Part shown: one piece after another, positions 44,341 through 52,920 of the stretch
How the letters are laid out: the number at the start of each line of letters is the position of its first letter
Numbering within the stretch: position 1 is the stretch's first letter
From: Streptomyces prunicolor NBRC 13075
GTDB lineage: Bacteria > Actinomycetota > Actinomycetes > Streptomycetales > Streptomycetaceae
DNA length: 64,000 nucleotides
Assembly (NCBI RefSeq): GCF_000367365.1
Contig: NZ_BARF01000008.1
Span: 1 to 64,000, forward strand
Direction of reading: 5' to 3'
Made by a program: the position numbers and the translations under genes
Notes under the pieces: generated by a model
The model's database searches: none
Told to the model about the DNA's origin: nothing
What the model saw: the letters and a program-made list of their open reading frames with translations, nothing else

Positions 44341-46295
44341 TGGCAACGGTCACCGCACCCGCCCCGCGCCTCGCCCTCCCCGGCGTCCTCCGGCACCGGG
44401 CCGCGCACAAACTCCTGCTGCTCGCGCTCGCAGCCGCGATCCTCGTACCGCTCGCCAACGCGCACTGGGCCAGCGGGAGTTGGCCGCAGGCCCTCACCGT
44501 CGACCTGTCCGGTCCGCTGGGCCGGGCCAACGACTGGATCATCGACAACCGCGACAGCTCCCCGCTGTTCCTGTACTTCTTCGGCTACATCAGCAACGCC
44601 GTCGTCCTCTCCGTACGCGCCGTCTACCTGGTACTGCTCGCCGCGGGCTGGGCCGGCGTCACCGCGTTCGGCGCCCTCGTCGCCTGGCGGGTCGCGGGCA
44701 TACGCCTCGCGATCGGGACCGGCGTCGCCTTCCTCGCCTGCGGACTGCTCGGCATGTGGGTACCGACCATGCAGACCCTCGCGCTGATGGTGGTCGCGGT
44801 GCTCACCTCGGTCGTCGTGGGCGCCCTGCTCGGCCTGGCCGGCGGCCTCTCCGAGCGCACGGACCGCGCACTGCGCCCGGTCCTGGACACCATGCAGGTG
44901 CTCCCCGCCTTCGCCTACCTCCTCCCCGTTGTCCTGGTCTTCGGCATCGGCGTCCCCGCCGCCGTCCTCGCCACCGTCGTCTACGCCGCCCCGCCCATGG
45001 CCCGCCTCACCACGCTCGGCCTGCGCAACGCCGACCCGGAGGTCCTGGAAGCCGTCGACTCCCTGGGCGCCACCGGACGCCAACGCCTGCTGACCGCCCG
45101 GCTCCCGCTGGCCCGCAAGCAGCTCCTCCTCGGCCTCAACCAGACGATCATGATGGCCCTCTCCATGGCCGTCATCGCCTCCGTCATCGGCGCCGGAGGC
45201 CTCGGCGACCGCGTCTACCAGGCCCTCGCCTCCGTCGACGTCGGCGCCGCCCTGGCCGCCGGCATCCCGATCGTGCTCCTGGCCGTCGTACTGGACCGCG
45301 TCACCGCCGCAGCGGGCGAACAGACCGACGAGTCAGCAGGTGAACCGGGGTCGACTCTCCGCCCGTGGCTGTACGCGCTCGGCGCCACCGTGGCCGTAGC
45401 AGTGGTGGTCCGGCTCGCCGGCGCCCTGGACTGGCCCTCCGGCTGGACCCTGAACATCGCCGAACCCGTGAACCGCGTCGTCGACTGGATGACCGCCCAC
45501 CTCTACTCCGGCGTCCCCTACCTCGGCGGCACCGCCGACTGGGCCGGCCACTTCACCACCTGGGTCCTGGACCCCGTACGCGACGGCCTCCAGTGGCTGC
45601 CGTGGTGGTCGGTGCTGCTGATCGTCGCCGCCCTCGCCTGGGTGATCGGCACCTGGCGCACCGCGCTCACCGCCGTCCTCGCCATGGCCGCGATCGGCGT
45701 ACTCGGGGTGTGGAAGCCGTCCCTGGACACGCTGTCGCAGGTGCTGGCCGCCGTGGCCGTCACCCTCGTCCTCGGCTTTGCGACCGGCATCGCCGCCGCC
45801 CGCAGCGACCGCGTCGAACGCGCCCTGCGCCCCGTCCTCGACGTCTGCCAGACCATGCCGCAGTTCGTGTACCTGATCCCGGTCGTCGCCCTGTTCGGCG
45901 TAGGCCGCGCCCCGGCCGTAGCGGCGGCAGTCGTCTACGCCCTCCCCGCCGTCGTCCGCATCACCACCCAGGGCCTGCGCCAGGTCGACCCGGCCGCCCT
46001 GGAATCGGCCCGCTCACTCGGCGCGACCAGCGCCCAGCAGCTACGGCAGATCCAACTCCCGCTCGCCCGCCCGGCGTTGCTCCTCGCCGTCAACCAGGGC
46101 GTGGTCCTCGTCCTCGCCGTCGTCATCATCGGCGGCCTGGTCGGCGGTGGCGCCCTCGGCTACGACGCCGTATTCGGCCTGGCCCAGGGCGACTTGGCGA
46201 CCGGCCTGGTCGCCGGCGCCGCGATCGTCTGCCTCGGCCTGATGCTCGACCGGGTGACCCAACCGACGGAACGCCGCACCAAGAAGGGAGCGTGA
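44340..46295 (+). CDS. proW: glycine betaine ABC transporter permease, two fused permease domains
   Basis: A 651-residue protein with two complete copies of the binding-protein-dependent permease domain. The EAA loop appears twice: DPEVLEAVDSLGATGRQRLLTARLPLARKQLLLGLNQTIMMALS (about 240-285) and DPAALESARSLGATSAQQLRQIQLPLARPALLLAVNQGVVLVLA (about 545-590). Each half begins with a similar WASGSWPQALTVDLSGPLGRANDWI / LNIAEPVNRVVDWM segment. OpuAB/ProW is normally one domain acting as a dimer; here the dimer is a single chain. Coupled to the ATPase and 1 bp from the lipoprotein gene. Confidence 0.95.
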   Translation: MATVTAPAPRLALPGVLRHRAAHKLLLLALAAAILVPLANAHWASGSWPQALTVDLSGPLGRANDWIIDNRDSSPLFLYFFGYISNAVVLSVRAVYLVLLAAGWAGVTAFGALVAWRVAGIRLAIGTGVAFLACGLLGMWVPTMQTLALMVVAVLTSVVVGALLGLAGGLSERTDRALRPVLDTMQVLPAFAYLLPVVLVFGIGVPAAVLATVVYAAPPMARLTTLGLRNADPEVLEAVDSLGATGRQRLLTARLPLARKQLLLGLNQTIMMALSMAVIASVIGAGGLGDRVYQALASVDVGAALAAGIPIVLLAVVLDRVTAAAGEQTDESAGEPGSTLRPWLYALGATVAVAVVVRLAGALDWPSGWTLNIAEPVNRVVDWMTAHLYSGVPYLGGTADWAGHFTTWVLDPVRDGLQWLPWWSVLLIVAALAWVIGTWRTALTAVLAMAAIGVLGVWKPSLDTLSQVLAAVAVTLVLGFATGIAAARSDRVERALRPVLDVCQTMPQFVYLIPVVALFGVGRAPAVAAAVVYALPAVVRITTQGLRQVDPAALESARSLGATSAQQLRQIQLPLARPALLLAVNQGVVLVLAVVIIGGLVGGGALGYDAVFGLAQGDLATGLVAGAAIVCLGLMLDRVTQPTERRTKKGA

Positions 46296-46296
46296 C

Positions 46297-47253
46297 ATGC
46301 GAGTTCGTACGGCTTACACAGTGGCCGCGGTGACGTCCCTCGCCCTGCTCTCGGGCTGCGGCGCCGCCGACATGACCAAGCAGGCCTCACCCTTCGCCAA
46401 CGCGCAGGGCGCCAAGACCGTGACCCTCTCCGTCCAGTCCTGGGTCGGCGCACAGGCCAACGTGGCTGTCGCGCAGTACCTGTTGGAGCACAAGCTCGGC
46501 TACCGCGTCGACACCGTCCAGGTCGACGAGGTCCCCGCGTGGGACGCGCTCAGCCAGGGCCGGGTCGACGCGATCCTGGAGGACTGGGGCCACCCCGACC
46601 AGGAGAAGCGCTACGTCGACGACAAGAAGACGATCACCCGCGCGGGCGGCCTCGGGGTCACCGGCCACATCGGCTGGTACGTCCCGACCTACCTGGTCAA
46701 GCAGCACCCCGACATCACCAATTGGAAGAACCTCAACAAGTACTCCTCGCTGTTCCGCACCGCCGAGAGCGGCAGCAAGGGCCAGTTGATGGACGGCTCG
46801 CCCTCCTACGTCACCAACGACAAGGCCCTGGTGACGAACCTGAAGCTCAACTACCAAGTGGTGTTCGCCGGTTCGGAGGCCGCGCAGATCACCCAGATGA
46901 AGCAGTTCGCCAAGGAGAAGAAGCCCTTCCTCACCTACTGGTACGCACCCCAGTGGCTCTTCAAGAAGGTCCCCATGACGGAGGTCGAACTCCCCGCCTA
47001 CAAGGAGGGTTGTGACGCCGACGCCGCCAAGGTCGCCTGCGCCTACCCCCACACCCCGCTCCAGAAGTACCTCAACACGGACTTCGCGAAGAAGGGCGGC
47101 AAGGCGGCGGCCTTCCTGAAGAAGTTCAAGTGGACGACTGAGGACCAGAACGAGGTCTCCCTGATGATCGCCGACCAGAAAATGTCCCCGGCGGACGCGG
47201 CGAAGAAGTGGGTGGACAACCATCCCACCACCTGGAAGGCCTGGCTGTCCTGA
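46297..47253 (+). CDS. proX: glycine betaine ABC transporter substrate-binding lipoprotein
   Basis: A 318-residue exported lipoprotein. Lipobox LLSGC gives Cys 21 as lipid anchor after the signal MRVRTAYTVAAVTSLALL. The mature domain is OpuAC-like: VTLSVQSWVGAQANVAVAQYLLEHKLGY, ILEDWGHPDQEKRYVDD and TGHIGWYVPTYLVK. Trp/Tyr residues typical of a betaine cage are abundant (YWYAPQWLFKK). Last gene of the betaine operon, 1 bp after the permease stop. Confidence 0.95.
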   Translation: MRVRTAYTVAAVTSLALLSGCGAADMTKQASPFANAQGAKTVTLSVQSWVGAQANVAVAQYLLEHKLGYRVDTVQVDEVPAWDALSQGRVDAILEDWGHPDQEKRYVDDKKTITRAGGLGVTGHIGWYVPTYLVKQHPDITNWKNLNKYSSLFRTAESGSKGQLMDGSPSYVTNDKALVTNLKLNYQVVFAGSEAAQITQMKQFAKEKKPFLTYWYAPQWLFKKVPMTEVELPAYKEGCDADAAKVACAYPHTPLQKYLNTDFAKKGGKAAAFLKKFKWTTEDQNEVSLMIADQKMSPADAAKKWVDNHPTTWKAWLS

Positions 47254-47280
47254 CCCTGCTTCCCCTTCACCGTTCACCGC

Positions 47281-48003
47281 TCACGGCTTCAGCTCGGCGG
47301 CCCTCCCTAGGAGTGCGTGTGCCGCCCAGCGCTGGAGTCCCGGCCCGAACGTGATGCGTGTGGCCCCGAGTTCACCGAGTGCGGTGGGCGAGGGGCCCGC
47401 GCCGTCCAGCCGCGCGAGCGCGTTGACCGGCCCCTGAATACCGGACCGCAGCAACGGCAGCACCTCAGCCGGAGCCGCGATCGGATACACACAGTCGGCA
47501 CCCGCCGCGACGTACAACGCGGCCCGCTCGATGGCCAGTTCGGGGTTCCCGTCACCGTGCAGGAAGGTGTCGACCCGCGCGTTGACGAACAACCGCTCCG
47601 CCGCCACCGCCCGCACCTCCGCCAGCCAATCAGCGTGCCGACGCGGATCCTTGAGCACCCCACCCTCGGAGTCCTCCAGGTTGCACCCCACCGCCCCCGC
47701 CTCCAGCAGCCGCTCCACCAGCTCCTTCGGCGCGAGCCCGTACCCGCCCTCGACATCCGCCGACACCGGCACGTCCACGGCCCGCACGATCCGCGCGACC
47801 GCCGCGAACATCTCGTCCGCCGGCACCGCCCCGTCCTCGTACCCGAGCGAGGCGGCGACCCCGGCACTGGGCGTGGCGAGCGCCGCGAACCCGGCCTCCA
47901 CGAACACCCGCGCACTGGCCGCGTCCCAGGGCCCGGGCAGCACCAGCGGATCACCGAGCAGCCGCCGCCGATGCAGACTCCGAAAGACCTCGACTCCACT
48001 CAA
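47281..48003 (-). CDS. isocitrate lyase/PEP mutase family protein
   Basis: A 240-residue TIM-barrel protein. Fingerprints: LVLPGPWDAASARVFVEAGFAALATPSAGVAASLGYEDG (substrate loop), VPVSADVEGGYG (metal-binding Asp/Glu), and GAVGCNLEDSEGGVL. Members include PEP mutase, oxaloacetate decarboxylase and related lyases. TTG 48003 overlaps the upstream stop (TTGA), and no better in-frame start is seen. Last of three coupled leftward genes following two AhpD-like proteins. Substrate unknown. Confidence 0.85.
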   Translation of the reverse strand: MSGVEVFRSLHRRRLLGDPLVLPGPWDAASARVFVEAGFAALATPSAGVAASLGYEDGAVPADEMFAAVARIVRAVDVPVSADVEGGYGLAPKELVERLLEAGAVGCNLEDSEGGVLKDPRRHADWLAEVRAVAAERLFVNARVDTFLHGDGNPELAIERAALYVAAGADCVYPIAAPAEVLPLLRSGIQGPVNALARLDGAGPSPTALGELGATRITFGPGLQRWAAHALLGRAAELKP

Positions 48004-48446
48004 GACGGATAACCCCCGGGTTCGATACGACGGCTGACCATCACCCGGTTCCAGTTGTTGATGGCGGTGATCAGCCCGATGAGATGGGCGAGTTGCCCCT
48101 CGTCGAAGTGCGCGGCGGCTCTCGCATACACCTGATCCGGCACGAATCCCTCCGTCAGCACTGTGACCGCCTCGGTCAGCGCGAGCGCGGCCCGCTCCCG
48201 CTCATCGAAGACGCCCTCGGCCTCCTCCCAGGCGGCCATCATGTCCAACTGCCGCTCACTCACCCCGAGTTCACGGGCGGCGGTCAGATGCATGTCCAGG
48301 CAGAACGCGCAGTGGTTGAGCTGCGAGGCTCGGATCACGACGAGCTCGGCGAGCGCGGGATCGCCCAGCCCCCTCTTCGCGGCGGCGCTCACCGATGACA
48401 GCGCCCGCCCGACCTCCCGGTCCAACAGCCGTGTCCGCACGGTCAC
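48000..48446 (-). CDS. carboxymuconolactone decarboxylase/AhpD-like protein (second copy)
   Basis: A 148-residue protein with the redox motif CAFC in RASQLNHCAFCLDMHLTAARELGVSERQLDMMAAW. GTG 48446 overlaps the stop of the upstream paralogue (GTGA), and its own stop overlaps the next start. About half its residues match the upstream copy, including LTEAVTVLTEGFVPDQVY. Family members are peroxidase-like or decarboxylases; the intact Cys pair favours an alkylhydroperoxidase role. Confidence 0.88.
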   Translation of the reverse strand: MTVRTRLLDREVGRALSSVSAAAKRGLGDPALAELVVIRASQLNHCAFCLDMHLTAARELGVSERQLDMMAAWEEAEGVFDERERAALALTEAVTVLTEGFVPDQVYARAAAHFDEGQLAHLIGLITAINNWNRVMVSRRIEPGGYPS

Positions 48447-48940
48447 TTGTGTTGTCCCGCTTTGTAGTGCCCCGGCACCATCCGCGTGCTCACCCCGAAC
48501 CGGTTCCACGCGTTGATCACCGTGATCGCGGCGATCAGCTGCGCCAGCTCGGCCTCCTCGAACTGCTCGGCGGCCCGCTCGTACACCTCGTCCGGCACAA
48601 AACTGTCCGTGATCACGGTGACCGCCTCGGTCAGCTCGATCGCCGCCAGCTCCTTCTCGGTGTAGAAGTGCCGCGACTCCTCCCACGCGCCGAGCTGAAT
48701 GATCCGCTCCACGCTCTCGCCCGCCGCGAGCGCGTCCTTGGTGTGCATGTCGAGGCAGAACGCGCAGTGGTTGAGCTGCGAGGCGCGGATCTTCACCAGT
48801 TCGAGCAGCGTCGGGTCGAGGCCCCGACGGGCGGCGGCGTCGAGCCGGACCATCGCCTTGTAGACCTCGGGTGCGTGCTTGGCCCAGTCCAGGCGGGGGC
48901 TGTGTTCGGGGGCGTAAGGAGCTTCGTGTGCTGTGGTCAT
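48443..48940 (-). CDS. carboxymuconolactone decarboxylase/AhpD-like protein (first copy)
   Basis: A 165-residue protein with CAFC in KIRASQLNHCAFCLDMHTKDAL. The downstream half (LAAIELTEAVTVITDSFVPDEVYERAAEQFEEAELAQLIAAITVINAWNRFGVSTR) parallels the next gene. ATG 48940 follows GAGGAC; an upstream extension would run into the divergent MocR gene. First gene of a three-gene leftward unit sharing a 47-bp divergent region with the MocR regulator, which probably controls it. Confidence 0.9.
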   Translation of the reverse strand: MTTAHEAPYAPEHSPRLDWAKHAPEVYKAMVRLDAAARRGLDPTLLELVKIRASQLNHCAFCLDMHTKDALAAGESVERIIQLGAWEESRHFYTEKELAAIELTEAVTVITDSFVPDEVYERAAEQFEEAELAQLIAAITVINAWNRFGVSTRMVPGHYKAGQHK

Positions 48941-48974
48941 GTCCTCGACTCTAGAAGTCAGGCAGCCCAGGAGT

Positions 48975-48983
48975 ATGGTCCAT
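48975..48983. promoter_or_regulatory. candidate MocR site in the divergent promoter
   Basis: ATGGTCCAT (ATGG-T-CCAT, self-complementary arms) lies 5 bases before the MocR ATG, with a further TTTCCATGG overlapping the start codon. MocR/PdxR regulators often bind repeats containing TGGACC/GGTCCA and repress their own gene. The 47-bp region serves both divergent units. Confidence 0.4.
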
Positions 48984-48987
48984 TTCC

Positions 48988-50421
48988 ATGGCAAAATCGT
49001 GGGCCACTTTGGGCGTAGACCTGCACCTCGATCCAACCGGCACCGGCACCGGCACAGGCACAGGCACCGGTACAGGCACCGGTACAGGCACCGGCGTCCG
49101 CCGAGGCCTCACGGACGCGCTGCGCGACGCAGTCCGCACCGGCCGCCTCGCCCCCGGCACCCGGCTGCCCTCCTCCCGCTCCCTCGCCACCGACCTCGGT
49201 ATCGCCCGCAACACGGTCGCCGACGCCTACGCCGACCTGGTCGCCGAGGGCTGGCTCACCGCCCGCCAGGGCTCCGGCACCCGCGTCGCCGAGCGCGCCG
49301 TCGTCCCGCCCACGGACACCACCCCGCCCCGCCGCCTCCGCAGCCGCCCCACCTACGACCTCGTCCCCGGCACCCCCGACCTCGCCGCCTTCCCCCGCAC
49401 CGAGTGGCTCAAGGCCGCCCGCCGCGCCCTCACCGCCGCCCCCTACCAGGCCCTCGGCTACGGCGACCCACGCGGCCGTGTCGAACTGCGCACCGCCCTC
49501 GCCGCCTACCTCTCCCGCGCCCGAGGCGTAGGCGCCGACCCCGAGCACATCCTGATCAGCGCGGGCATCTCGAACGGCCTGAGGCTGATCGGCACGGCTC
49601 TCCGGGCCCGGGGCTCCCGCGCGATCGCGGTGGAGTCCTACGGCCTGACCGCGCACTGGCAGATCCTGGCCGAGGCCGGTCTGCGCACCCGCCCGCTCCC
49701 CTTCGACCAACTGGGCACGAACCCGGCACAGTTGACGGACGAACCGGCGGTCCTGCTCACCCCCGCCCACCAGTTCCCCATGGGCGTCCCCCTCCACCAC
49801 GACCGCCGCTCCGCGGTCGTCGACTGGGCCCGGCGCACCGGCGGCCTGGTCCTGGAGGACGACTACGACGGCGAGTTCCGCTACGACCGCCAGCCGATCG
49901 GCGCCCTCCAGGGCCTCGACCCGAACCACGTCGTCTACCTCGGCACCGCCAGCAAATCCCTCGCCCCCGGCCTCCGCCTGGCCTGGATGGTCCTGCCCCC
50001 TTCACTGATGGAGGAGATCGCGAAGGCGAAGGGCGGCATCGACACCTGCGGTGTCCTGGATCAACTGACCCTCGCCGAGTTCATCACCTCCGGCGCCTAC
50101 GACCGCCACGTCCGCGCCGCCCGCCTGCGCTACCGCCGCCGCCGGGACACCCTGGTCGAGGCCCTCGCTCAGCACGCCCCCGACGTCCACGCCACCGGCA
50201 TCGCGGCCGGCTTCCACGCCGTCCTCAGCCTCCCGCCCGGCACCGAACAGTCCGTGGTCCAGGCCGCAGCCTGGCAGGGCCTCGCCCTCCACACCCTGTC
50301 TTTCTACCGCCACGAACACGCCGTCGCCGCTCCTCTGGACGCGCTGGTCGTGGGCTACGGAACCCCGCCGGACCATGCGTGGGCGGGGGCGGTGGAGGCG
50401 CTGTGCAGGGTGCTGCCGTGA
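48988..50421 (+). CDS. MocR/PdxR-type regulator (GntR HTH fused to aminotransferase)
   Basis: A 477-residue protein. The winged HTH is at residues about 38-105 (LTDALRDAVRTGRLAPGTRLPSSRSLATDLGIARNTVADAYADLVAEGWLTARQGSGT). A fold-type I aminotransferase domain follows (GYGDPRGRVELRTALAAYL, LEDDYDGEFRYDRQPIGALQG), with the PLP lysine in GTASKSLAPGLRLAW. Between the start and the HTH is a run of ten Thr-Gly pairs encoded by a hexanucleotide repeat. Divergent from the AhpD-like pair. Probably senses PLP or an amine. Confidence 0.93.
   Translation: MAKSWATLGVDLHLDPTGTGTGTGTGTGTGTGTGTGVRRGLTDALRDAVRTGRLAPGTRLPSSRSLATDLGIARNTVADAYADLVAEGWLTARQGSGTRVAERAVVPPTDTTPPRRLRSRPTYDLVPGTPDLAAFPRTEWLKAARRALTAAPYQALGYGDPRGRVELRTALAAYLSRARGVGADPEHILISAGISNGLRLIGTALRARGSRAIAVESYGLTAHWQILAEAGLRTRPLPFDQLGTNPAQLTDEPAVLLTPAHQFPMGVPLHHDRRSAVVDWARRTGGLVLEDDYDGEFRYDRQPIGALQGLDPNHVVYLGTASKSLAPGLRLAWMVLPPSLMEEIAKAKGGIDTCGVLDQLTLAEFITSGAYDRHVRAARLRYRRRRDTLVEALAQHAPDVHATGIAAGFHAVLSLPPGTEQSVVQAAAWQGLALHTLSFYRHEHAVAAPLDALVVGYGTPPDHAWAGAVEALCRVLP
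49036..49095 (+). repeat. hexanucleotide repeat ACCGGC-like x10 in the MocR gene
   Basis: Ten consecutive ACN-GGN units (60 nt), mixed ACC/ACA and GGC/GGT, coding (Thr-Gly)10 just before the DNA-binding domain. Variation by whole units would alter linker length without frameshift. Confidence 0.9.
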
Positions 50422-50478
50422 GGGTGTCCTCTGTGCCCCGGGTCCACCGGAGGGGGTGCACCCTTCAACGCAGGCCGA

Positions 50479-50555
50479 CAATCCAGCCCGTCCGGCGCTT
50501 GAGGACGAGGCCCCTTCAGGGCCGAAGCGGGGGTCCGGGGGCGCAGCCCCCAGGG
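50479..50555. repeat. Streptomyces dispersed terminator-like repeat
   Basis: The element reads CAATCCAGCCCGTCCGGCGC..., then GAGGACGAGGCCCC, AAGCGGGGGTCCGGGG and GCGCAGCCCCC. From memory this is one of the commonest intergenic repeats in Streptomyces. It holds the hairpin GGGGGC-GCA-GCCCCC (50537-50551). It lies between the convergent MocR and DMT transporter genes, where it may end both transcripts. Confidence 0.75.
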
Positions 50556-50559
50556 CCGG

Positions 50560-51420
50560 TCACCCCAACTCACCCGCACCTTCCACCGCTTCACCGCCGG
50601 GGGCAACCTCACCGAACCGCGCCAACGCCAACGCCCCCGCCACAGCCACCAAAAACCCCAACACCGCCAGCCACTCCAACCCGCTCCGCGTACGGTCTCC
50701 GAGCCACACCACCCCCACCGCCGCCGGCCCGAGCGTCTCCCCGATCACCAACCCCGCCGTCGCCGTAGTCACAGACCCCCGCTGCAACGCCGTCGTCAGC
50801 AACAAGAACGCCGCACCCCCACCGACAAGCAGCGCGTACGTCGCCGGATTGCTCACCAGCGTCGAGGGCGACAGCGAGTCGATCAACCGGACCGCCACCT
50901 CGACCACCCCGAACCCGAACCCCGCCCCCAACCCCAGCGTCAACGCCCGCCCCCGCTCCGGCAGTCGCCCGCCGACCAGCCCGAGCAGCAACACCGCCAC
51001 CGCCGTCCCCAACATCGCCCACTTCAAGGCCATGGACCCGTCCCGGTGCCCCTCCGCCCCGGACGCCAGCCCCAGCATCGCCAGCCCCGCGCAGACCACC
51101 CCGACGGCCGCCCACTCCGTCCCGCGGAGCCGAACTCCCAGCAGCCGCGCGGCCACCACCGCCGTCACCGCGAGGCTCGATGCCAGGGCCGCCCCGACCG
51201 CGTAGATGGGCAACGACCGCAGCGCCGCGATCTGGAACACGAACCCCAGACCGTCCAATCCGAGCCCCGCCAGATACCGCCACTGTCGCAGCGCCCGCAG
51301 CAACAGCGCCGCGTCCCCGCCCCCACCCGTCGAGGCCGCCCGGGCGGCAACCGCCTGCAACACCGTCGCCGTACCGAAGCAGACCGCCGCGCCGAGCGCG
51401 CACACCATTCCAAAGAGCAC
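50560..51420 (-). CDS. DMT superfamily (EamA-like) membrane transporter
   Basis: A protein of about 286 residues with roughly ten predicted helices: CALGAAVCFGTATVLQAVAARA, AVGAALASSLAVTAVVAARLLG, WAAVGVVCAGLAMLGLASG, WAMLGTAVAVLLLGLVGG, TYALLVGGGAAFLLLTTALQRG and LEWLAVLGFLVAVAGALALARFG. This is the internal-duplication layout of DMT exporters. The start is uncertain: GTG 51420 (used) or ATG 51408; neither has a clear RBS. Substrate unknown. Confidence 0.8.
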   Translation of the reverse strand: MLFGMVCALGAAVCFGTATVLQAVAARAASTGGGGDAALLLRALRQWRYLAGLGLDGLGFVFQIAALRSLPIYAVGAALASSLAVTAVVAARLLGVRLRGTEWAAVGVVCAGLAMLGLASGAEGHRDGSMALKWAMLGTAVAVLLLGLVGGRLPERGRALTLGLGAGFGFGVVEVAVRLIDSLSPSTLVSNPATYALLVGGGAAFLLLTTALQRGSVTTATAGLVIGETLGPAAVGVVWLGDRTRSGLEWLAVLGFLVAVAGALALARFGEVAPGGEAVEGAGELG

Positions 51421-51525
51421 AAAGTGACTGTAGGGGAGATGAGATCGCCACGGCCCTCCCGGGCGGACCCTCTCACCGATCTCTGGAGATCCCCCGGACG
51501 AGCCCCCGGGCACCAGACCCAGTCT

Positions 51526-51581
51526 CCAGCCCCGAGGTCCCAGCCCCGAGGTCCCAGCCCCGAGGTCCCAGCCCCGAGGTC
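51526..51581. repeat. 14-bp tandem repeat, four copies
   Basis: Four perfect units CCAGCCCCGAGGTC at 51526, 51540, 51554 and 51568 in the gap between ornithine aminotransferase and the DMT transporter. No coding role; may act on the 3' end of the rocD transcript. Confidence 0.9.
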
Positions 51582-51596
51582 CCGACGCCCCAGGCC

Positions 51597-52826
51597 CTAC
51601 ACCCCCAACACCGCCCGGAGTTGACCCAGCCCCCAGTCCAGGTCCTCCCGGCTGATCATCAGCGGCGGCGCGATCCGGATCGTAGGACCATGGGTGTCCT
51701 TCACCAGAACGCCCCGGTCCAACAACCGCTCCGAGACCTCCCGCCCCGTCCCGACCGCCGACGCGATGTCGACCCCGGCCCACAGCCCCCGCCCACGCAC
51801 CGCCGTCACCCGCCCGGTGTCCGTCAACTGCCGCAATTCCCGGTGCAGATGCTCCCCGAGCTCCGCGGCCCGCGCCTGGTACTCGCCCGACCGCAGCATC
51901 GCGATCACCTCCAGCGCCACCGCGCACGCCAGCGGATTGCCGCCGAACGTCGACCCGTGCTCCCCGGGCCGGAACACGCCCAGCACCTCCGCACTCGACA
52001 CCACCGCCGACACCGGCACCACCCCACCGCCCAGCGCCTTCCCGAGCACATACATGTCGGGTACGACCCCCTCGTGCTCGCACGCGAACGTCCGCCCCGT
52101 CCGCCCGAGCCCCGACTGGATCTCATCCGCGATGAAGAGCACGTTCCGCTCCCGCGTCAACTCCCGTACCCCCGCCAGATATCCGGCCGGCGGCACCAGC
52201 ACCCCCGCCTCACCCTGGATCGGCTCCAACAGCACGGCCACCGTGTTCTCACTGACCGCCGCCCGCATCGCGGTGAGGTCCCCGTACGGCACGATCTCGA
52301 AGCCCGGCGTGTACGGCCCGAAGTCCGTCCGCGCCTCCGGGTCGGTCGAGAAGCTGACGATCGTCGTCGTACGGCCGTGGAAGTTGTTGCCCGCCACGAC
52401 GATCTTTGCCCTCCCCTCGGGCACCCCCTTGACCTGATACCCCCACTTCCGGGCCGTCTTCAGCGCCGTCTCCACCGCCTCCGCGCCCGTGTTCATCGGC
52501 AGCACCAGCTCCATGCCGCACAGCTCGGCCAACTGCTCGCAGAACGCGCCGAACCGGTCGTGATGGAACGCCCGCGAGGTGAGAGTCACCCGCTCCAATT
52601 GCGCCTGCGCCGCCGCGATCAGCCGAGGGTTGCCGTGCCCGAAGTTCAGCGCCGAGTACCCGGCGAGCAAGTCCAGATAGCGCCGCCCCTCCACATCCGT
52701 CATCCACGCCCCGTCGGCGGTGGCGACGACCACCGGAAGCGGGTGGTAGTTGTGCGCGGTATGCGCCTCGGCGGCGGCGATGAGGGCCTCCGTACTGGCT
52801 TCGTTACTGGCTTCCGTACTGGTCAT
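51597..52826 (-). CDS. rocD: ornithine--oxo-acid transaminase
   Basis: A 409-residue class III aminotransferase converting ornithine and 2-oxoglutarate to glutamate semialdehyde and glutamate. Features: NYHPLPVVVATADGAWMTDVEGRRYLDLLAGYSALNFGH (typical of OAT), PMNTGAEAVETALKTARKWGY, FHGRTTTIVSFSTDP, the PLP Asp in FIADEIQSGLGRTG, PLP lysine in VLGKALGGG, and GSTFGGNPLACAVA. ATG 52826. Divergent from glyA. Uses arginine/ornithine as nitrogen source. Confidence 0.95.
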   Translation of the reverse strand: MTSTEASNEASTEALIAAAEAHTAHNYHPLPVVVATADGAWMTDVEGRRYLDLLAGYSALNFGHGNPRLIAAAQAQLERVTLTSRAFHHDRFGAFCEQLAELCGMELVLPMNTGAEAVETALKTARKWGYQVKGVPEGRAKIVVAGNNFHGRTTTIVSFSTDPEARTDFGPYTPGFEIVPYGDLTAMRAAVSENTVAVLLEPIQGEAGVLVPPAGYLAGVRELTRERNVLFIADEIQSGLGRTGRTFACEHEGVVPDMYVLGKALGGGVVPVSAVVSSAEVLGVFRPGEHGSTFGGNPLACAVALEVIAMLRSGEYQARAAELGEHLHRELRQLTDTGRVTAVRGRGLWAGVDIASAVGTGREVSERLLDRGVLVKDTHGPTIRIAPPLMISREDLDWGLGQLRAVLGV

Positions 52827-52908
52827 GGCGTCTCCCGGGGTGAGGGTGCCCCTTTCCTATCCTCGCCCGCATGGTGGACGCGGGAGCCGCACCGTCCGGC
52901 CCGCCCGG

Positions 52909-52914
52909 TAGGCT
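52909..52914 (+). promoter_or_regulatory. -10 element of the glyA promoter
   Basis: TAGGCT at 52909-52914, a good Streptomyces -10, would start the RNA at about 52921, exactly where the ZTP riboswitch begins. No clear -35. Confidence 0.45.
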
Positions 52915-52920
52915 GACCGG

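Noticed and set aside
38955..49095. Phase variation by the hexanucleotide repeats in the amidohydrolase and MocR genes
   Set aside because: Unit length is a multiple of three, so slippage cannot switch the frame on or off; only linker length would vary.
48933..50768. A 611-codon plus-strand frame overlapping the MocR gene
   Set aside because: Arg/Pro/His-rich shadow in another frame; the MocR frame has clear GntR and aminotransferase motifs.
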